Shown piece after piece: positions 1-10,123 of a stretch of 64,000 bases of DNA (its first letter is position 1; each line of letters opens with the position of its first letter). The DNA is taken from the NCBI RefSeq assembly GCF_023558375.1, contig NZ_CP083761.1, positions 5,225,001-5,289,000 of the forward strand, in the 5' to 3' direction. Made by a program: the position numbers and the translations under genes. This DNA comes from Chroococcidiopsis sp. CCMEE 29. Lineage in GTDB: Bacteria > Cyanobacteriota > Cyanobacteriia > Cyanobacteriales > Chroococcidiopsidaceae. The notes beneath the pieces are model-generated. The model was not told the DNA's origin and made no database searches. It saw nothing but the letters and a program-made list of their open reading frames with translations.

Positions 1-1
1 C

Positions 2-2284
2 TTTTATGTGTTTGCCTTACCATTTTGGGAATTATTGGAATTTTGGCTGGTGGGACTGTTTTTGTATGGTTTAATCGCTGTTAGCCTGATTTACTTGTTA
101 TCAGGAGACAGTCTCAGCCAAGGGTGGTTTCGTGGGTTTTCACCGCAGCAGCAGCAACATTTACAGGGATTGGGAACCTGCCTGATGTTGGCTGTTGCCT
201 TCAGCTATTGGCTCAGTCGCTACGAATTGCTGTATTCCCCCCTAGGAGCAGTTTACGGTGCTGGCTACACGGATGTTACGGTGCAACTGCCAGCCTATAC
301 GGTGCTGTGTCTCCTGGCAGTGGCGATCGCCGGTTGGTTAGTTTGGAGCATGTTATTTTGGCTGCCCAAGGGCTCTAGCCGGAGGTTTCTATGGTTTGGT
401 TTAGGACTTTATGTGTTGCTGGCAGTAGGTGCAGGCTCCCTTTTGCCAGTGGCAGTACAAACGTTGGTCGTACAACCCAACGAATTAGGACTGGAACAAC
501 CCTATATTCAGCGTAATATTGCCCTGACTCGACTTGCGTTTGATTTAGAAGATATTGATGCTATCACCTTCGATCCGCAGAACCAACTAACTTACGAGGA
601 TATTCTAGAGAATGACCTAACGATCCGTAATATTCGTCTCTGGGACCAGCGACCACTGTTAGAAACTAATCGCCAGCTGCAACAAATCCGACTCTACTAT
701 CGGTTCCCTGATGCTGATATTGACCGCTATACTTTACAACCAGAAGTACCGGCACAAAGACCCAGTGCTCCCGAAGAACTGCCAGGAGTCGCCATTCCAG
801 AGAATGAAGTAGAGGCAGAACGGCGACAGACACTGATTGCGGCAAGGGAGTTAGATTACGCGGCGGTGCCACAACAGGCGCAGACGTGGGTTAACCAACA
901 TCTCATATATACTCACGGTTATGGCTTTACCCTCAGTCCAGTGAATACGGTCGCCCCTGGTGGGTTGCCAGAGTATTTTGTTAAAGATATTGGCGAAACA
1001 ACAGCAAATGATACTGCTAGCCCTCTCACTACAGCGACCGAAGCAATTCGGGCAAGTATCCCGATTGGCCAACCCCGAATTTATTACGGTGAAATTACCA
1101 ATCCCTATGTGATGACTGGAACCAGAGTCCAAGAATTGGACTACCCCAGTGGTAATGAAAATGTGTACAACGTCTATGACGGTCGGGGTGGGATTGGCAT
1201 TGCTCCTTTGTGGCGACGCTTGCTATTTGCTGCGTATTTGAAAGATTGGCAGATGGTACTGACTCAGGACTTTCTGCCACAAACAAAGCTGTTATTCCGG
1301 CGAAATATTAACCAGCGGATTCGGGCGATCGCTCCGTTCCTACAGTACGATCACGATCCTTACTTGGTGGCTGCTGATGCTGGCCCTGACGACCCGAACG
1401 ATCCCAGCAAACTATTCTGGATTGTTGATGCCTACACCACAAGTGAGCGCTATCCCTACTCTGACCCTAGCACTCAAGGAATTAACTACATCCGTAACTC
1501 CGTTAAGGTCGTGATTGATGCCTACCACGGCTCCGTTGAATTCTACATCGCCGACCCAAGCGATCCAATTATTGCCACTTTGTCAGCCATTTTCCCTGGA
1601 TTGTTCAAACCGCTGAGTGCCATGCCAGTGACTCTCCGCAGTCATATTCGCTATCCATTGGACTTCTTCGGTCTTCAGTCTGAACGATTGAGAATCTACC
1701 ACATGACGGATACCCAAGTTTTTTACAATCGGGAAGACGAGTGGAAGATCCCCACCGAAGTTTACGCCGATCGACCCCGCTTAGTAGAACCCTACTACTT
1801 GATCACCAGTTTGCCAGCTGTTCCGTTTGAAGAATTTATTCTGCTCCTCCCCTATACTCCCAGACAACGGAATAATTTAATTGCCTGGTTGGCAGCACGT
1901 TCCGATGGCGAGAACTACGGGAGGTTGTTACTCTACCAGTTTCCCAAGCAGCTATTGGTCTATGGACCTGAGCAAATTGAAGCCCGCATTAACCAAGACC
2001 CGGTGATTTCGCAGCAAATTTCGCTGTGGAATCGACAAGGTTCAAGAGCCATTCAAGGTAACCTCTTGGTGATTCCAATTGAACGATCCCTGCTTTATGT
2101 GGAACCAATCTACTTAGAAGCGACCCAGGAGAGTCTGCCAACGCTAGTGCGGGTGGTAGTTGCCTACGAAAACCGCATTGTGATGGCAGAAAGCTTAGAA
2201 CAGGCACTGGAAGCAATCTTCCAACAACCAGAAGAGACAACTACTCCTCCGATTATCCGTCCTGTGGAAGAGCCAGTACAGTAG
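2..2284 (+). CDS. UPF0182 family membrane protein, 5' end outside window
   Basis: This is a conserved integral membrane protein of the UPF0182 family (COG1615); no biochemical role is established for the family. The frame is open to the left edge, and family members usually exceed 900 residues, so the N-terminus with its first membrane helices is missing and the GTG at 8 is probably internal. About four hydrophobic helices are visible in the first 150 residues, followed by the family-typical stretch [16 protein letters not shown] and then a long soluble region presumably outside the cytoplasmic membrane. It ends in a short Pro/Glu-rich tail. It converges on a DUF389 gene, with a repeat block between the two stops. 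Family assignment is firm; function is unknown. Confidence 0.85.
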   Translation, partial: FYVFALPFWELLEFWLVGLFLYGLIAVSLIYLLSGDSLSQGWFRGFSPQQQQHLQGLGTCLMLAVAFSYWLSRYELLYSPLGAVYGAGYTDVTVQLPAYTVLCLLAVAIAGWLVWSMLFWLPKGSSRRFLWFGLGLYVLLAVGAGSLLPVAVQTLVVQPNELGLEQPYIQRNIALTRLAFDLEDIDAITFDPQNQLTYEDILENDLTIRNIRLWDQRPLLETNRQLQQIRLYYRFPDADIDRYTLQPEVPAQRPSAPEELPGVAIPENEVEAERRQTLIAARELDYAAVPQQAQTWVNQHLIYTHGYGFTLSPVNTVAPGGLPEYFVKDIGETTANDTASPLTTATEAIRASIPIGQPRIYYGEITNPYVMTGTRVQELDYPSGNENVYNVYDGRGGIGIAPLWRRLLFAAYLKDWQMVLTQDFLPQTKLLFRRNINQRIRAIAPFLQYDHDPYLVAADAGPDDPNDPSKLFWIVDAYTTSERYPYSDPSTQGINYIRNSVKVVIDAYHGSVEFYIADPSDPIIATLSAIFPGLFKPLSAMPVTLRSHIRYPLDFFGLQSERLRIYHMTDTQVFYNREDEWKIPTEVYADRPRLVEPYYLITSLPAVPFEEFILLLPYTPRQRNNLIAWLAARSDGENYGRLLLYQFPKQLLVYGPEQIEARINQDPVISQQISLWNRQGSRAIQGNLLVIPIERSLLYVEPIYLEATQESLPTLVRVVVAYENRIVMAESLEQALEAIFQQPEETTTPPIIRPVEEPVQ

Positions 2285-2302
2285 ACTGCTGGCAATATTT
2301 TT

Positions 2303-2373
2303 GGGTAGGGGAGCAGGGGAGGCAGGGGAGGTAGGGGGAGCAAGGTTTAATCCAAAATCTAAAATCCAAAATT
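2303..2373. repeat. Composite G-rich plus CCAAAAT heptamer repeat
   Basis: A G-rich direct repeat with GGGGAGG/CAGGGGA-like units runs directly into tandem copies of a CCAAAAT-type heptamer. The block fills the gap between two convergent genes. The same two-part arrangement recurs near 24.25 kb. Heptanucleotide short tandem repeats (STRR) of this kind are a known cyanobacterial feature. Confidence 0.7.
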
Positions 2374-2384
2374 GGCGGCTTTAT

Positions 2385-3413
2385 CTAAATTTGATAATTC
2401 CTTCGCCATACCAGAATCCCCATTATCAGTGTTGCAAGCAGCAATAACCATAGCCAAAATGCAACTAGCGTTAACTTCCGGGCTTTATCAGCTTCCCACC
2501 ATTTGCCCGGGCGAATCTGCTGTACAGCAAACGTAATTACTCCTGCTAAATTTAGGCAAATCAAGTTTGTCAGTAATAGCAACATTGAACCCACGGCTAT
2601 CTGCGATTGTCCTGCACCAAGTAACATTCCGAATGTTACTAATGGGGGGAGCAAAGCCACTGCCACCATTACTCCGACAATGGCACTCGTAACTCCGGAT
2701 GTAAATGAAAGGGCACCAGCCATACCTGAGGCAAATGCTAAAATCACGTCTGACCAACTCGCCTTTGTCCGGAATGCAATCTCGGGAATCTCTGGACTGA
2801 CTGGAAAAACAGCTCCGACTAGGACAGAAAAAGCAAGAGCAACAGAGATCCCCACCGCACCAATTTTTAATGCCCGGAGGGCAAGATTTGTGTCTCCAAG
2901 AGTGGTGGCAAGCGATAAAGCCATGTTCGGACCCAGTAAAGGGGCGATCACCATAGCGCCGATAATGATAGTTGCGTTATCCCGTAATAGACCAATCGCA
3001 GCAATAATTGTTGAGAGCAAAACCATCAAAATATGCGACCATGACAGCACTACAGTTTTGGCAATATTGGCATACAGTTCCTGACGATTAATCCGAGATC
3101 CCTGAGTGTCTAATACCTGGGATAGCTTTACTTCTTTCAGTTCAGATCTCGTGTCTTGGGATATTTCAGGTTGAGGGATAGTAGCTTCTACAGAGAGCAG
3201 AATAATGCGAAAGCCAGACTCTTGAGCAAAGTGCGTTTCCAACAGCTCAATTACAGCTTCTGCTTCTTTAACAAAAAGTAGTATTTTGACTAAAATTTGA
3301 CCGTTAGATAATTTTGACTGCCAAATTCCTAGTAGGGAATGTGCTTGGAGTAATTCTGGTACCTGCTGACTGTTTTCATCAGTTAGAAAAGCCTCAATCA
3401 AACGTAGATTCAT
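2385..3413 (-). CDS. DUF389 / TIGR00341 family membrane protein
   Basis: This 342-residue protein belongs to the DUF389 (TIGR00341) family of predicted membrane proteins of unknown function. Residues 1-100 form a soluble ACT-like N-terminal part. From about residue 120 there are roughly six hydrophobic helices containing the family-typical glycine-rich run NATIIIGAMVIAPLLGP. A second conserved segment, SGVTSAIVGVMVAVALLPP, follows near residue 240. The ATG at 3413 is the natural start because the N-terminal fold begins directly after it. It is transcribed leftward, alone, toward the UPF0182 gene. The family call is confident; the transported substrate, if any, is unknown. Confidence 0.85.
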   Translation of the reverse strand: MNLRLIEAFLTDENSQQVPELLQAHSLLGIWQSKLSNGQILVKILLFVKEAEAVIELLETHFAQESGFRIILLSVEATIPQPEISQDTRSELKEVKLSQVLDTQGSRINRQELYANIAKTVVLSWSHILMVLLSTIIAAIGLLRDNATIIIGAMVIAPLLGPNMALSLATTLGDTNLALRALKIGAVGISVALAFSVLVGAVFPVSPEIPEIAFRTKASWSDVILAFASGMAGALSFTSGVTSAIVGVMVAVALLPPLVTFGMLLGAGQSQIAVGSMLLLLTNLICLNLAGVITFAVQQIRPGKWWEADKARKLTLVAFWLWLLLLATLIMGILVWRRNYQI

Positions 3414-3573
3414 CTAACAACCTCCGAGAGATGGGAAACCACGCACCTTTAGGTCGCAAAGGAAAATCGGCTCGCTGAATTTATTCAGTGTCAAATTTGT
3501 GCGTGGATGAGTTATAACGTATGTATGAACTCAATCCATATCTATAAAATGTAAGCTCAATAGTCCCCTCTAA

Positions 3574-4178
3574 CTTGGGCGACGAATTTGTTGTGGATAT
3601 CCCAACGCAACCTACGAGTAAAACTCCCAAAGTAATTGGAGTTGATTTGGGCAGACGCGACATCGCTACTACTTCCACAGGTAAATCGTGGAATGGTAAA
3701 TAGATTTAATCGATTCGTGACTGATACAGTAAGGTCAGGGCTATCGTTCAATCTCAAACGCACTAGAAGTTCTAGAAGACTTCTGAGAAGGCTCTGGGAG
3801 AGAAAACGAAGGTTTCAAGAATGGTTGAATCACAATATTTCTAAACAACTTGTTTAAGCAGCAAAACAACTGAACGCAGCATTGGGTTTTGAGGATTTGA
3901 CTACTATCAGAAAGTCGTTGAATCAAAAACCGACAAGTAAAACGGAGCGCCGTAAGACTCATATCAAATCCGGTTGATTGCCCATGATTTGGCAGCCCTC
4001 ACCCCGCCTCCGGCACCCCTCTCCCAAGCTTGGGAGAGGGGCAAGGGGTGAGGGCGAGATTTTACAGTCATTTAAGCGGATTTGATATAACAATTGGGCA
4101 TTCTACTAGTTGCGTTTGTTGGTTGGGTACAAAGCAAATATTACTGGTTTTCCCGTAGTTGCTTACCCCTTGAGATAG
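3574..4178 (+). pseudogene. Relic of an IS605/IS607-type tnpB, split by a palindromic element
   Basis: Three frames together spell a TnpB (RNA-guided nuclease) segment. First comes VIGVDLGRRDIATTSTGKSW with the RuvC-I aspartate (about 3625-3685), then RSSRRLLRRL...RFQEWLNHNISKQLV (about 3755-3857), then KQLNAALGFEDLTTIRKSLN with the RuvC-II region (about 3860-3960). The coding sequence breaks off at RRKT, where a palindromic repeat begins. It resumes directly after that repeat as NNWAFY-stop-LRLLVGYKANITGFPVVA. Frameshifts, in-frame stops and the insertion show it is dead. The N-terminal third and the zinc-finger end are absent. Confidence 0.75.
3961..4088. repeat. MITE-like palindromic element inserted in tnpB relic
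   Basis: Perfect 12-bp terminal inverted repeats (ATATCAAATCCG at 3961-3972 and its complement at 4077-4088) enclose a nested palindrome. The core is a perfect 26-bp palindrome at 4016-4041 centred on AAGCTT, with looser CACCCC/GGGGTG arms outside it. No coding capacity is visible. Because tnpB sequence stops at one end and resumes at the other, this is an inserted mobile unit and not part of the host gene. Confidence 0.75.
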
Positions 4179-4330
4179 TTGTATTTTTCTGATTAAATCT
4201 AAGACAAAGATGCTATAGCAATCCTAAATTTAAGTTGTGAGATGTGGCATGGTACCGTTTTCGGTTAAGCCGGTTACAAATGACTACTCTGAAACGGGCT
4301 CACAGCACCAAATGCTCAATCCAAAATCAC

Positions 4331-4373
4331 GCCACTTTGCTCAACGGGGGGAACCCCCGTTGAGCAAAGTGGC
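4331..4373. repeat. Perfect 20-bp hairpin between CCAAAAT repeats
   Basis: Two perfectly complementary 20-nt arms (4331-4350 and 4354-4373) are separated by 3 nt. AATCCAAAATC-type repeats lie on both sides (4318-4330 and 4376-4397). It lies about 110 bp downstream of the chlM stop and could end that transcript. No U-tract follows, so it may instead be a dispersed repeat. Confidence 0.65.
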
Positions 4374-4483
4374 TCCCAAATCCAAAATCCAAAATTGGTA
4401 GAGCATCTTGCCTGTGCAGGCTAGGAAGGCTGCCCCACAAATCAAATCAGATTGCTACATTTAGTTTTGCTACAATTCTAGCC

Positions 4484-5170
4484 TTATCCACGGGTTGCTT
4501 CTAAGATCCGAGAGAAATAAAAGCGAGTCCGAGTCATCGCCTGCCGCTGGACGGAAAACCCATTCGCTGCCAAAATTTTGACTACATCAGCCTCACGATG
4601 CAGATAGGCACGAGTTGCTTTACTTGATCCAGGAAAGAAACTACCAATTTTCTTTAGTAAACTCAGGGCTAAGGTCTTCGGTGCAAAGCTGAGAATCAGG
4701 CGCGACTCTGCCATAGAAGTGAGGTGAGAGATCATTTCGGCTGCCTTGTCCTGCGGATAGTGGATCAAGACATCCAGGCAAATGACGGTGTGGTAACGAC
4801 CACTTAATGCCTCTAAATCTTGCACGGCAAACGTGAGATTAGCAGTGTTATCTAATTCAACCTGGGCTTTCTCCTTGGCTTCTCCAACCATTTTTTCAGA
4901 TATATCGCTGGCATAAACTTTGGCACCAGCTTGTGCTAGGGGAATGCTGAGACTACCTACACCACACCCAGCATCACAAATTGTTATCCCTGCTAAATGG
5001 TCATCAGCTTTTAGCCAGCTTAATACTGTATCAACGGTCTGTTGGTGTCCAGTGCGGATATCTAGCTGAACTTTATTAACCTCACCATCTCCATAAATCC
5101 GCCGCCAGCGGTCAAAGCCTGTGGAATTGAAATACTCCCGAACAATCGTTTTATCGTCTGCTGCGTTCAT
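4484..5170 (-). CDS. chlM: Magnesium protoporphyrin IX methyltransferase
   Basis: ChlM transfers a methyl group from SAM to the C13 propionate of Mg-protoporphyrin IX, the second committed step of chlorophyll synthesis, acting at thylakoid or envelope membranes. The 228-residue length is normal for the family. The start VREYFNSTGFDRWRRIYGDG is the characteristic ChlM N-terminus. Motif I of the SAM fold is ITICDAGCGVGSLSIPLA near residue 65, and VICLDVLIHYP near residue 130 is the post-motif region. The ATG at 5170 gives the family-standard N-terminus. It stands alone on the minus strand, about 100 bp downstream of nagA. The assignment is confident. Confidence 0.95.
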   Translation of the reverse strand: MNAADDKTIVREYFNSTGFDRWRRIYGDGEVNKVQLDIRTGHQQTVDTVLSWLKADDHLAGITICDAGCGVGSLSIPLAQAGAKVYASDISEKMVGEAKEKAQVELDNTANLTFAVQDLEALSGRYHTVICLDVLIHYPQDKAAEMISHLTSMAESRLILSFAPKTLALSLLKKIGSFFPGSSKATRAYLHREADVVKILAANGFSVQRQAMTRTRFYFSRILEATRG

Positions 5171-5272
5171 AAATTTTGTTTATTTTAAAGGTTCCCAACG
5201 CTTAAACTTATCATTTTTACGAACCGCAAAGACGCAAAGAACACAGAGCAGAGGAGGAAGGCGAGAAAATTT

Positions 5273-6496
5273 TTAGTTGGCTAAGGGAGCTAGTCGCTGC
5301 CAAGTTAGTTCTTGAGTTGCCGCATCTAGATGCCAACGTAACAGTTGGGTAAATGGCTTACCGAGAGTGAGTCCAGAAAGACCGATCGCTTGTCGGGGTG
5401 CTTCAGTTGCTAAGGCAATTGCACTTCCCACTTCACAAATTCCCCAGCGCACGAGATTTTGTGCCCCCGTTAACAAAGGCAACGTCGTCCCAGCTAGAGT
5501 ACCGTCGGGCAATCGTGCTGTGTCGTTTTTCACTGAAATCTGTCGCTTGTCCCAAGGATAAACGCCATCGGTTAATCCCAGCGGTGCCAAAGCGTCGCTG
5601 ACTAGAAAAACTCCTTGCTCATAACAGCCAGCTCGTAGTAGCACTTGAATCATAGTGGGACAGATGTGTTGACCATCGGCAATCAGTCCACATTTGACAT
5701 CAGGATTGACAAGCGCAGCGCCCAATAATCCTGGTTCTCTGTGATGTAATCCCGGCATCGCATTAAAGGCATGAGTTACCATTGTTGCTCCCTGCTGAAA
5801 TGACCGTTTTGCTTCAGCAGATGTAGCTTGGGAGTGACCGAGACTCACTGTAATGCCAAGTGATCGCAAATAAGGAATTGCTTCCCCAGTGGTATCTAAC
5901 TCCGGTGCCAGGGTGATTACTTTCACAATATCAGCATAATTCCCTAAAACAGGCTTGAGTTGGTCAATCGTTGGTGGTAATAAATATTCAGCTGGGTGGG
6001 CACCGCGCTTTTGGGGATTCAAAAACGGTCCTTCCAGATGCACTCCCAGAATTTGGGCTGATGGTTGCTCCGTTAAGTTTTGCCCTTGAACAAAATCAGC
6101 AATGATAGACAGCGATCGCTGAATGTTCTCGACTGAGGTAGTGACAAGTGTTGGTAAAAATGCATCTACTCCTTGCTGCCACAGAAACTGACAAATTTCT
6201 TGTAGCTTGGAAACATCTTGCTTTTGTAAATCTGGAAATGCCAAGCCTAACGCCCCATTAATTTGTAAATCAACTCCACCCAAAGAAATCCAATCACCTG
6301 CTACATCTAAAACTTGCAAATCTGGCAGTGGAATCCGTAGAGATGCATCCATCGGCAAAATTCGGGAAATCCTGCCTTGTGCATTCACCCAAATTTGCTG
6401 CAAACCTTCACAACCTGGTAGTCGCGCGTTGATCATAACTAGGGCGGTGCATTGCCCATGCATTTGAAAGCTTGTGGCTGGGATTGATTCAGTCAT
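5273..6496 (-). CDS. nagA: N-acetylglucosamine-6-phosphate deacetylase
   Basis: NagA hydrolyses GlcNAc-6-phosphate to glucosamine-6-phosphate and acetate in amino-sugar and cell-wall recycling. The 407-residue protein has the amidohydrolase layout. GGVDLQINGALG near residue 73 replaces the usual HxH strand. LGVHLEGPFLNPQKRGAH carries the metal-binding Glu. Further on come SLGHSQA, MVTHAFNAMPGLHHREPG and SDALAPLG with the catalytic Asp. The Q at the HxH position (LQIN) fits the one-metal type of NagA. It is divergent from purE with only 67 bp between the starts, so they may share a control region. The call is confident; no other nag genes are in the window. Confidence 0.92.
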   Translation of the reverse strand: MTESIPATSFQMHGQCTALVMINARLPGCEGLQQIWVNAQGRISRILPMDASLRIPLPDLQVLDVAGDWISLGGVDLQINGALGLAFPDLQKQDVSKLQEICQFLWQQGVDAFLPTLVTTSVENIQRSLSIIADFVQGQNLTEQPSAQILGVHLEGPFLNPQKRGAHPAEYLLPPTIDQLKPVLGNYADIVKVITLAPELDTTGEAIPYLRSLGITVSLGHSQATSAEAKRSFQQGATMVTHAFNAMPGLHHREPGLLGAALVNPDVKCGLIADGQHICPTMIQVLLRAGCYEQGVFLVSDALAPLGLTDGVYPWDKRQISVKNDTARLPDGTLAGTTLPLLTGAQNLVRWGICEVGSAIALATEAPRQAIGLSGLTLGKPFTQLLRWHLDAATQELTWQRLAPLAN

Positions 6497-6563
6497 CGCA
6501 TTTGAGACAAGATACCTAAATCAGATAGCAAATTAAGTTTATACCTAACCCCTCACCCCTCTC

Positions 6564-7085
6564 ATGACTCAACCCCTAATCGGCATCATCATGGGCAGCG
6601 ATTCTGATTTGCCTACCATGCAGGACGCGATCGCCGTTTGTGAAGAATTCAGTATTCCGAGTGAAGTAGCGATCGTCTCAGCGCACCGCACTCCAGACCG
6701 GATGGTGGAATATGCCAAATCTGCCCACCAACGTGGTATCAAGGTGATTATTGCTGGTGCTGGAGGAGCAGCCCATCTACCAGGCATGGTTGCCTCCTTG
6801 ACACCACTGCCCGTTATTGGTGTCCCAGTACCCAGTCGTCATTTACAAGGGTTAGATTCCCTCTATTCGATTGTGCAAATGCCAGCGGGTATCCCGGTTG
6901 CTACCGTGGCAATCGGTAACGCCAAAAATGCTGGATTGCTAGCAGTGCAAATTCTCGCCACCCACCAACCACATTTACTCGAACGAGTGCAAGAGTATCG
7001 CCAGAGTTTGGCGCAATCGGTTATTGACAAGCAAGCAAAGCTAGAACAGCAGGGATACCAACAATACTTATCCCATAGGTCGTAA
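6564..7085 (+). CDS. purE: N5-carboxyaminoimidazole ribonucleotide mutase
   Basis: PurE (class I) converts N5-CAIR to CAIR in de novo purine synthesis in the cytoplasm. The 173-residue protein shows the class I signature: [17 protein letters not shown] at the N-terminus, SAHRTPDRM with the catalytic His at about residue 43, and [25 protein letters not shown] split over residues 67-91. Length and start are family-typical; the ATG at 6564 directly precedes the first beta strand. The spacing to the divergent nagA is short. A PurK partner is not in the window. Confidence 0.95.
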   Translation: MTQPLIGIIMGSDSDLPTMQDAIAVCEEFSIPSEVAIVSAHRTPDRMVEYAKSAHQRGIKVIIAGAGGAAHLPGMVASLTPLPVIGVPVPSRHLQGLDSLYSIVQMPAGIPVATVAIGNAKNAGLLAVQILATHQPHLLERVQEYRQSLAQSVIDKQAKLEQQGYQQYLSHRS

Positions 7086-7434
7086 AAGAGTGTTGCCTAA
7101 TTTTACTTAATCTCACCTAGACTGGCTGGAGAAACCGAATGAATTGTGATTAAGTATACAGAATTAAAGCTTAAGAAAATACAAAATCATTTTTCTAAAA
7201 GACTTAAATTGTCACAAGCACGACTAGTCATTTGAGTGTTCTCCCAATTCATATGTGCATATTTGTCGTATATTACGGCTTACGGTGGGTCAAGTAGCCT
7301 GCTCTGCTGATGAATAAAACGCATCCATTAGCTCCGCAGCTTATGGAACTGCGCTTAAAACATAGAGATCTTGATTGAGTGACTTGTGATGCAGCCGTTG
7401 GATTTTTTCGCCTTTATTTTAAGGATGGGTTCGA
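7086..7434. other. Intergenic region upstream of amt
   Basis: This is a 349-bp AT-rich leader with no convincing coding frame. I looked for an NtcA box (GTA-N8-TAC), expected for nitrogen-regulated amt genes. The nearest candidate, GTA at 7268-7270 followed by TAC at 7281-7283, has 10 bp between the half-sites, so no site is claimed. Confidence 0.5.
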
Positions 7435-9057
7435 GTGATGAAGTTAAAACTAAAGCACAAGAAGAAGTGGAAAAACAACAAGTGGCGATCTGCCAACTGG
7501 GACGCTCGCCTATCTCCCTATGTTCCACTTTTTGCTCAGCTGCGATTAGCAATTAAGCGGCTATCTCCTAGCTGGCAAGCCTGTATTCCCCTAGCTACAT
7601 TAATTGTGCTGGTATGGGGTTACGCTGCTGTTGCTCAGGAGGCTGCCCCTGCTGCGGAAGGACCGACGACAGCAGAGTTGCAAGTCGCTCTCGATACTCT
7701 GTGGGTGGCAGTTGCTGCTTTCTTAGTGTTCTTCATGAATGCTGGCTTTGGCATGCTAGAAACTGGCTTTTGCCGCCAGAAAAATGCCGTTAACATTCTC
7801 TCCAAAAACTTGATTGTTTTTGCGATCGCCACCTTTGCCTATTGGGCAATTGGTTTTGGCATTATGTTTGGCGATGGCAATCCCTTCTTTGGCACTACTG
7901 GGTTTTTCCTGAGCGGAGCAGACAATAGTCCTGCCATAGATGATGCCTATCAAGGGGTGTTCACAGCCATTAGTTGGGCAGGTATTCCCTTGGCTGCCAA
8001 GTTCTTGTTCCAGCTGGTATTTGCCGGAACTGCAGCAACTATTGTTTCTGGAGCTGTTGCGGAACGAGTTAAATTTGTTGACTTTTTAATTTTCAGCCTC
8101 TTACTCGTGGGCATTTCCTACCCGATCACCGGACACTGGATCTGGGGTGGTGGATTTTTAAGTGATTGGGGCTTTTGGGATTTTGCTGGTTCCACTGTGG
8201 TTCACTCCGTTGGTGGCTGGGCAGCACTGATGGGAGCGTTACTCCTAGGACCACGCATTGGTAAATACCAGGACGGGCAAAGCGTTGCTATGCCCGGACA
8301 CAACATGAGTATTGCCACCTTAGGCTGTTTGATTCTCTGGTTAGGTTGGTTTGGTTTCAACCCTGGTTCCACTATGGCAGCCGATCCGAATGCCATTGCT
8401 CATATTGCTGTCACTACCAATCTGGCTGCTGCTGCGGGTGGAATTGCTGCCACGATTACAGCTTGGCTCTACCTTGGTAAGCCGGATCTGTCAATGATCA
8501 TCAATGGTGTTTTGGCAGGTCTGGTTGGCGTTACAGCAGCTTGTGCTTTTGTCGGTTTTGGCAGTTCGTTTATCATTGGTCTGGTCGCTGGTATCCTGGT
8601 TGTTTTCGCTGTTACCTTCATTGACAGGGTGCTCAAAATTGATGACCCAGTGGGAGCTACATCAGTTCATCTTGTTTGTGGAATCTGGGGGACTCTAGCA
8701 GTGGGTCTATTTGCTTCCGGTCCTGGTATTTATACCTGGTATGGAGAAGGTGATGGACCTGGTCAAGGTTTACTTCTGGGTGGTGGCTTAGGACCTGTCA
8801 TCCCTCAGCTAGTTGGTATTCTCGTGGTGGGAGCCGCGACTGTAATCCTCAGCACGATTTTCTGGCTGGTACTTAAGGCAATCCTTGGCATCCGAGTCAG
8901 TCCAGAAGAGGAAATCGAAGGTCTGGATATTGGCGAACACGGTATGGAAGCTTACAGTGGCTTCCTCAAAGAGGTAGATGTAAGTGGATATGCTGATGCT
9001 GCTTCCCGTGGGAGCATTGCAGGACAACCAGGAGGTATATCTAGTAAACCTTACTAA
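7435..9057 (+). CDS. amt: Ammonium transporter (Amt family)
   Basis: Amt channels take up ammonium through the plasma membrane. The protein is 540 residues, with a long basic N-terminal extension before a hydrophobic signal-like segment ending near AVAQ at residue 68. Eleven membrane helices follow, starting with the conserved [20 protein letters not shown]. The two pore histidines are seen in [13 protein letters not shown] and [15 protein letters not shown], and [15 protein letters not shown] is the family loop. It starts at GTG 7435 or the adjacent ATG 7438, after an AAGGATGGG stretch. It stands alone, without a linked glnB, and is followed by a terminator-like hairpin. The exact paralogue (amt1/2/3) cannot be told. 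Confidence 0.93.
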   Translation: MMKLKLKHKKKWKNNKWRSANWDARLSPYVPLFAQLRLAIKRLSPSWQACIPLATLIVLVWGYAAVAQEAAPAAEGPTTAELQVALDTLWVAVAAFLVFFMNAGFGMLETGFCRQKNAVNILSKNLIVFAIATFAYWAIGFGIMFGDGNPFFGTTGFFLSGADNSPAIDDAYQGVFTAISWAGIPLAAKFLFQLVFAGTAATIVSGAVAERVKFVDFLIFSLLLVGISYPITGHWIWGGGFLSDWGFWDFAGSTVVHSVGGWAALMGALLLGPRIGKYQDGQSVAMPGHNMSIATLGCLILWLGWFGFNPGSTMAADPNAIAHIAVTTNLAAAAGGIAATITAWLYLGKPDLSMIINGVLAGLVGVTAACAFVGFGSSFIIGLVAGILVVFAVTFIDRVLKIDDPVGATSVHLVCGIWGTLAVGLFASGPGIYTWYGEGDGPGQGLLLGGGLGPVIPQLVGILVVGAATVILSTIFWLVLKAILGIRVSPEEEIEGLDIGEHGMEAYSGFLKEVDVSGYADAASRGSIAGQPGGISSKPY

Positions 9058-9099
9058 GCTGTTAAACAGTTTCCTCTAAATCTAGCTAACTATTCTGCT

Positions 9100-9140
9100 C
9101 CTGCTAGCACAGACTTTTGAATCTGGCAGGGCTTTTCTTT
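9100..9140 (+). terminator. Probable amt terminator
   Basis: A CCTGC...GCAGG stem with an inner CAGA...TCTG pairing is followed by the T-rich run GCTTTTCTTTTG. It lies about 45 bp past the amt stop codon and is the expected place for a factor-independent terminator. Confidence 0.5.
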
Positions 9141-9370
9141 TGTATTTATGCTTATTCAAGCTACGCTGAAAATTAACTACAAAATTAAGCTACACCAAAG
9201 TTTGCGTCAGTGGGGTTTCAATCATGTGAAACCTGATGTTTGTTCAAATTTCTGTTCCTTTTGATACAGAATTGCTCTCGTTAGAATTGGTGCAATCAAA
9301 TTCATTGGTTTCAAGTTATTGTCTCAAAAATTTTTCCTGGCTAATCCTTTTTCTCCGGGCGACGATACTA

Positions 9371-10036
9371 ATGGCGTTAGTCAAAATACTTAAGAAATTG
9401 CGCCAGAAGTTGCGCCGACAACAGCCACGTCAGCAGTTGACTTATGAGCAAATGCTCGCATTTCTAAAGCAAGAGGCGCACTTAGCTGCCCTTAACCGTC
9501 CCCAGCATTTAACAATTTTGGCTGGGGACTCTTTGAGTAGCTGGTTTCCTACTGATTTATTACCACCAGAACGCACCTGGCTAAATCAAGGAATTGCTGG
9601 AGATACTTCAGCTGGACTGCTGCAACGGTTAGAGTTGTTTGACAAAATCCAACCGGAAAGAATTTTTGTGATGATTGGCATTAATGATTTAATCCGTGGG
9701 GTGGCGGATGGGATGATTCTGGAGAACCAACAGCAGATTGTCCGCTATTTGCGACGGGTGCATCCAGAGTCTCAGATTGTTTTGCAATCGATTTTGCCCC
9801 ATAATCAGCAGTTTTCAAACTGGAAAAGAGCCGCTCCTGTTCCTAACAGTCAGATTCGCCAACTGAATCAGGAAATCAGGGCGATCGCTGCAGCAGAAGG
9901 AGCCAACTATCTGGATTTACATTCCCTATTTACTGACGTTGAAGGGAATCTGCGTCCCGAATTGACCACAGATGGGGTACATCTGAGTAGACAAGGGTAT
10001 TTAGTTTGGCGCTCGGCATTGCAGATGTATAAATAA
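9371..10036 (+). CDS. SGNH/GDSL-type hydrolase
   Basis: This is a serine esterase/lipase of the SGNH fold; its substrate is unknown. Block I is ILAGDSLSSWF with the nucleophile Ser, block II is NQGIAGDTSAG with Gly, block III is MIGINDLIRG with Asn, and block V is TDGVHLSRQGY with Asp and His, so all four SGNH residues are present. The open frame extends up to 9236, but the ATG at 9371 gives a 221-residue protein beginning MALVKILKKLRQKLRRQQPR. That basic start fits better than the upstream low-quality stretch. The roughly 230 bp before it hold nothing recognisable. It is followed by ispH on the same strand at 87 bp. Confidence 0.85.
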   Translation: MALVKILKKLRQKLRRQQPRQQLTYEQMLAFLKQEAHLAALNRPQHLTILAGDSLSSWFPTDLLPPERTWLNQGIAGDTSAGLLQRLELFDKIQPERIFVMIGINDLIRGVADGMILENQQQIVRYLRRVHPESQIVLQSILPHNQQFSNWKRAAPVPNSQIRQLNQEIRAIAAAEGANYLDLHSLFTDVEGNLRPELTTDGVHLSRQGYLVWRSALQMYK

Positions 10037-10123
10037 CTAACTTTACTTATTGGCAAGGTTTCAGATCGGTGTTCAGGCATTTTATGATCAACAATAGGCA
10101 GAGAACACAGAGGGCACGGCTGC

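Noticed and set aside
2503-3084. A 193-codon plus-strand frame within the DUF389 gene
   Set aside because: It is antisense to conserved membrane helices of DUF389 and matches no family.
7086-7434. An NtcA site before amt
   Set aside because: No GTA-N8-TAC match; the closest pair has 10 bp between half-sites.
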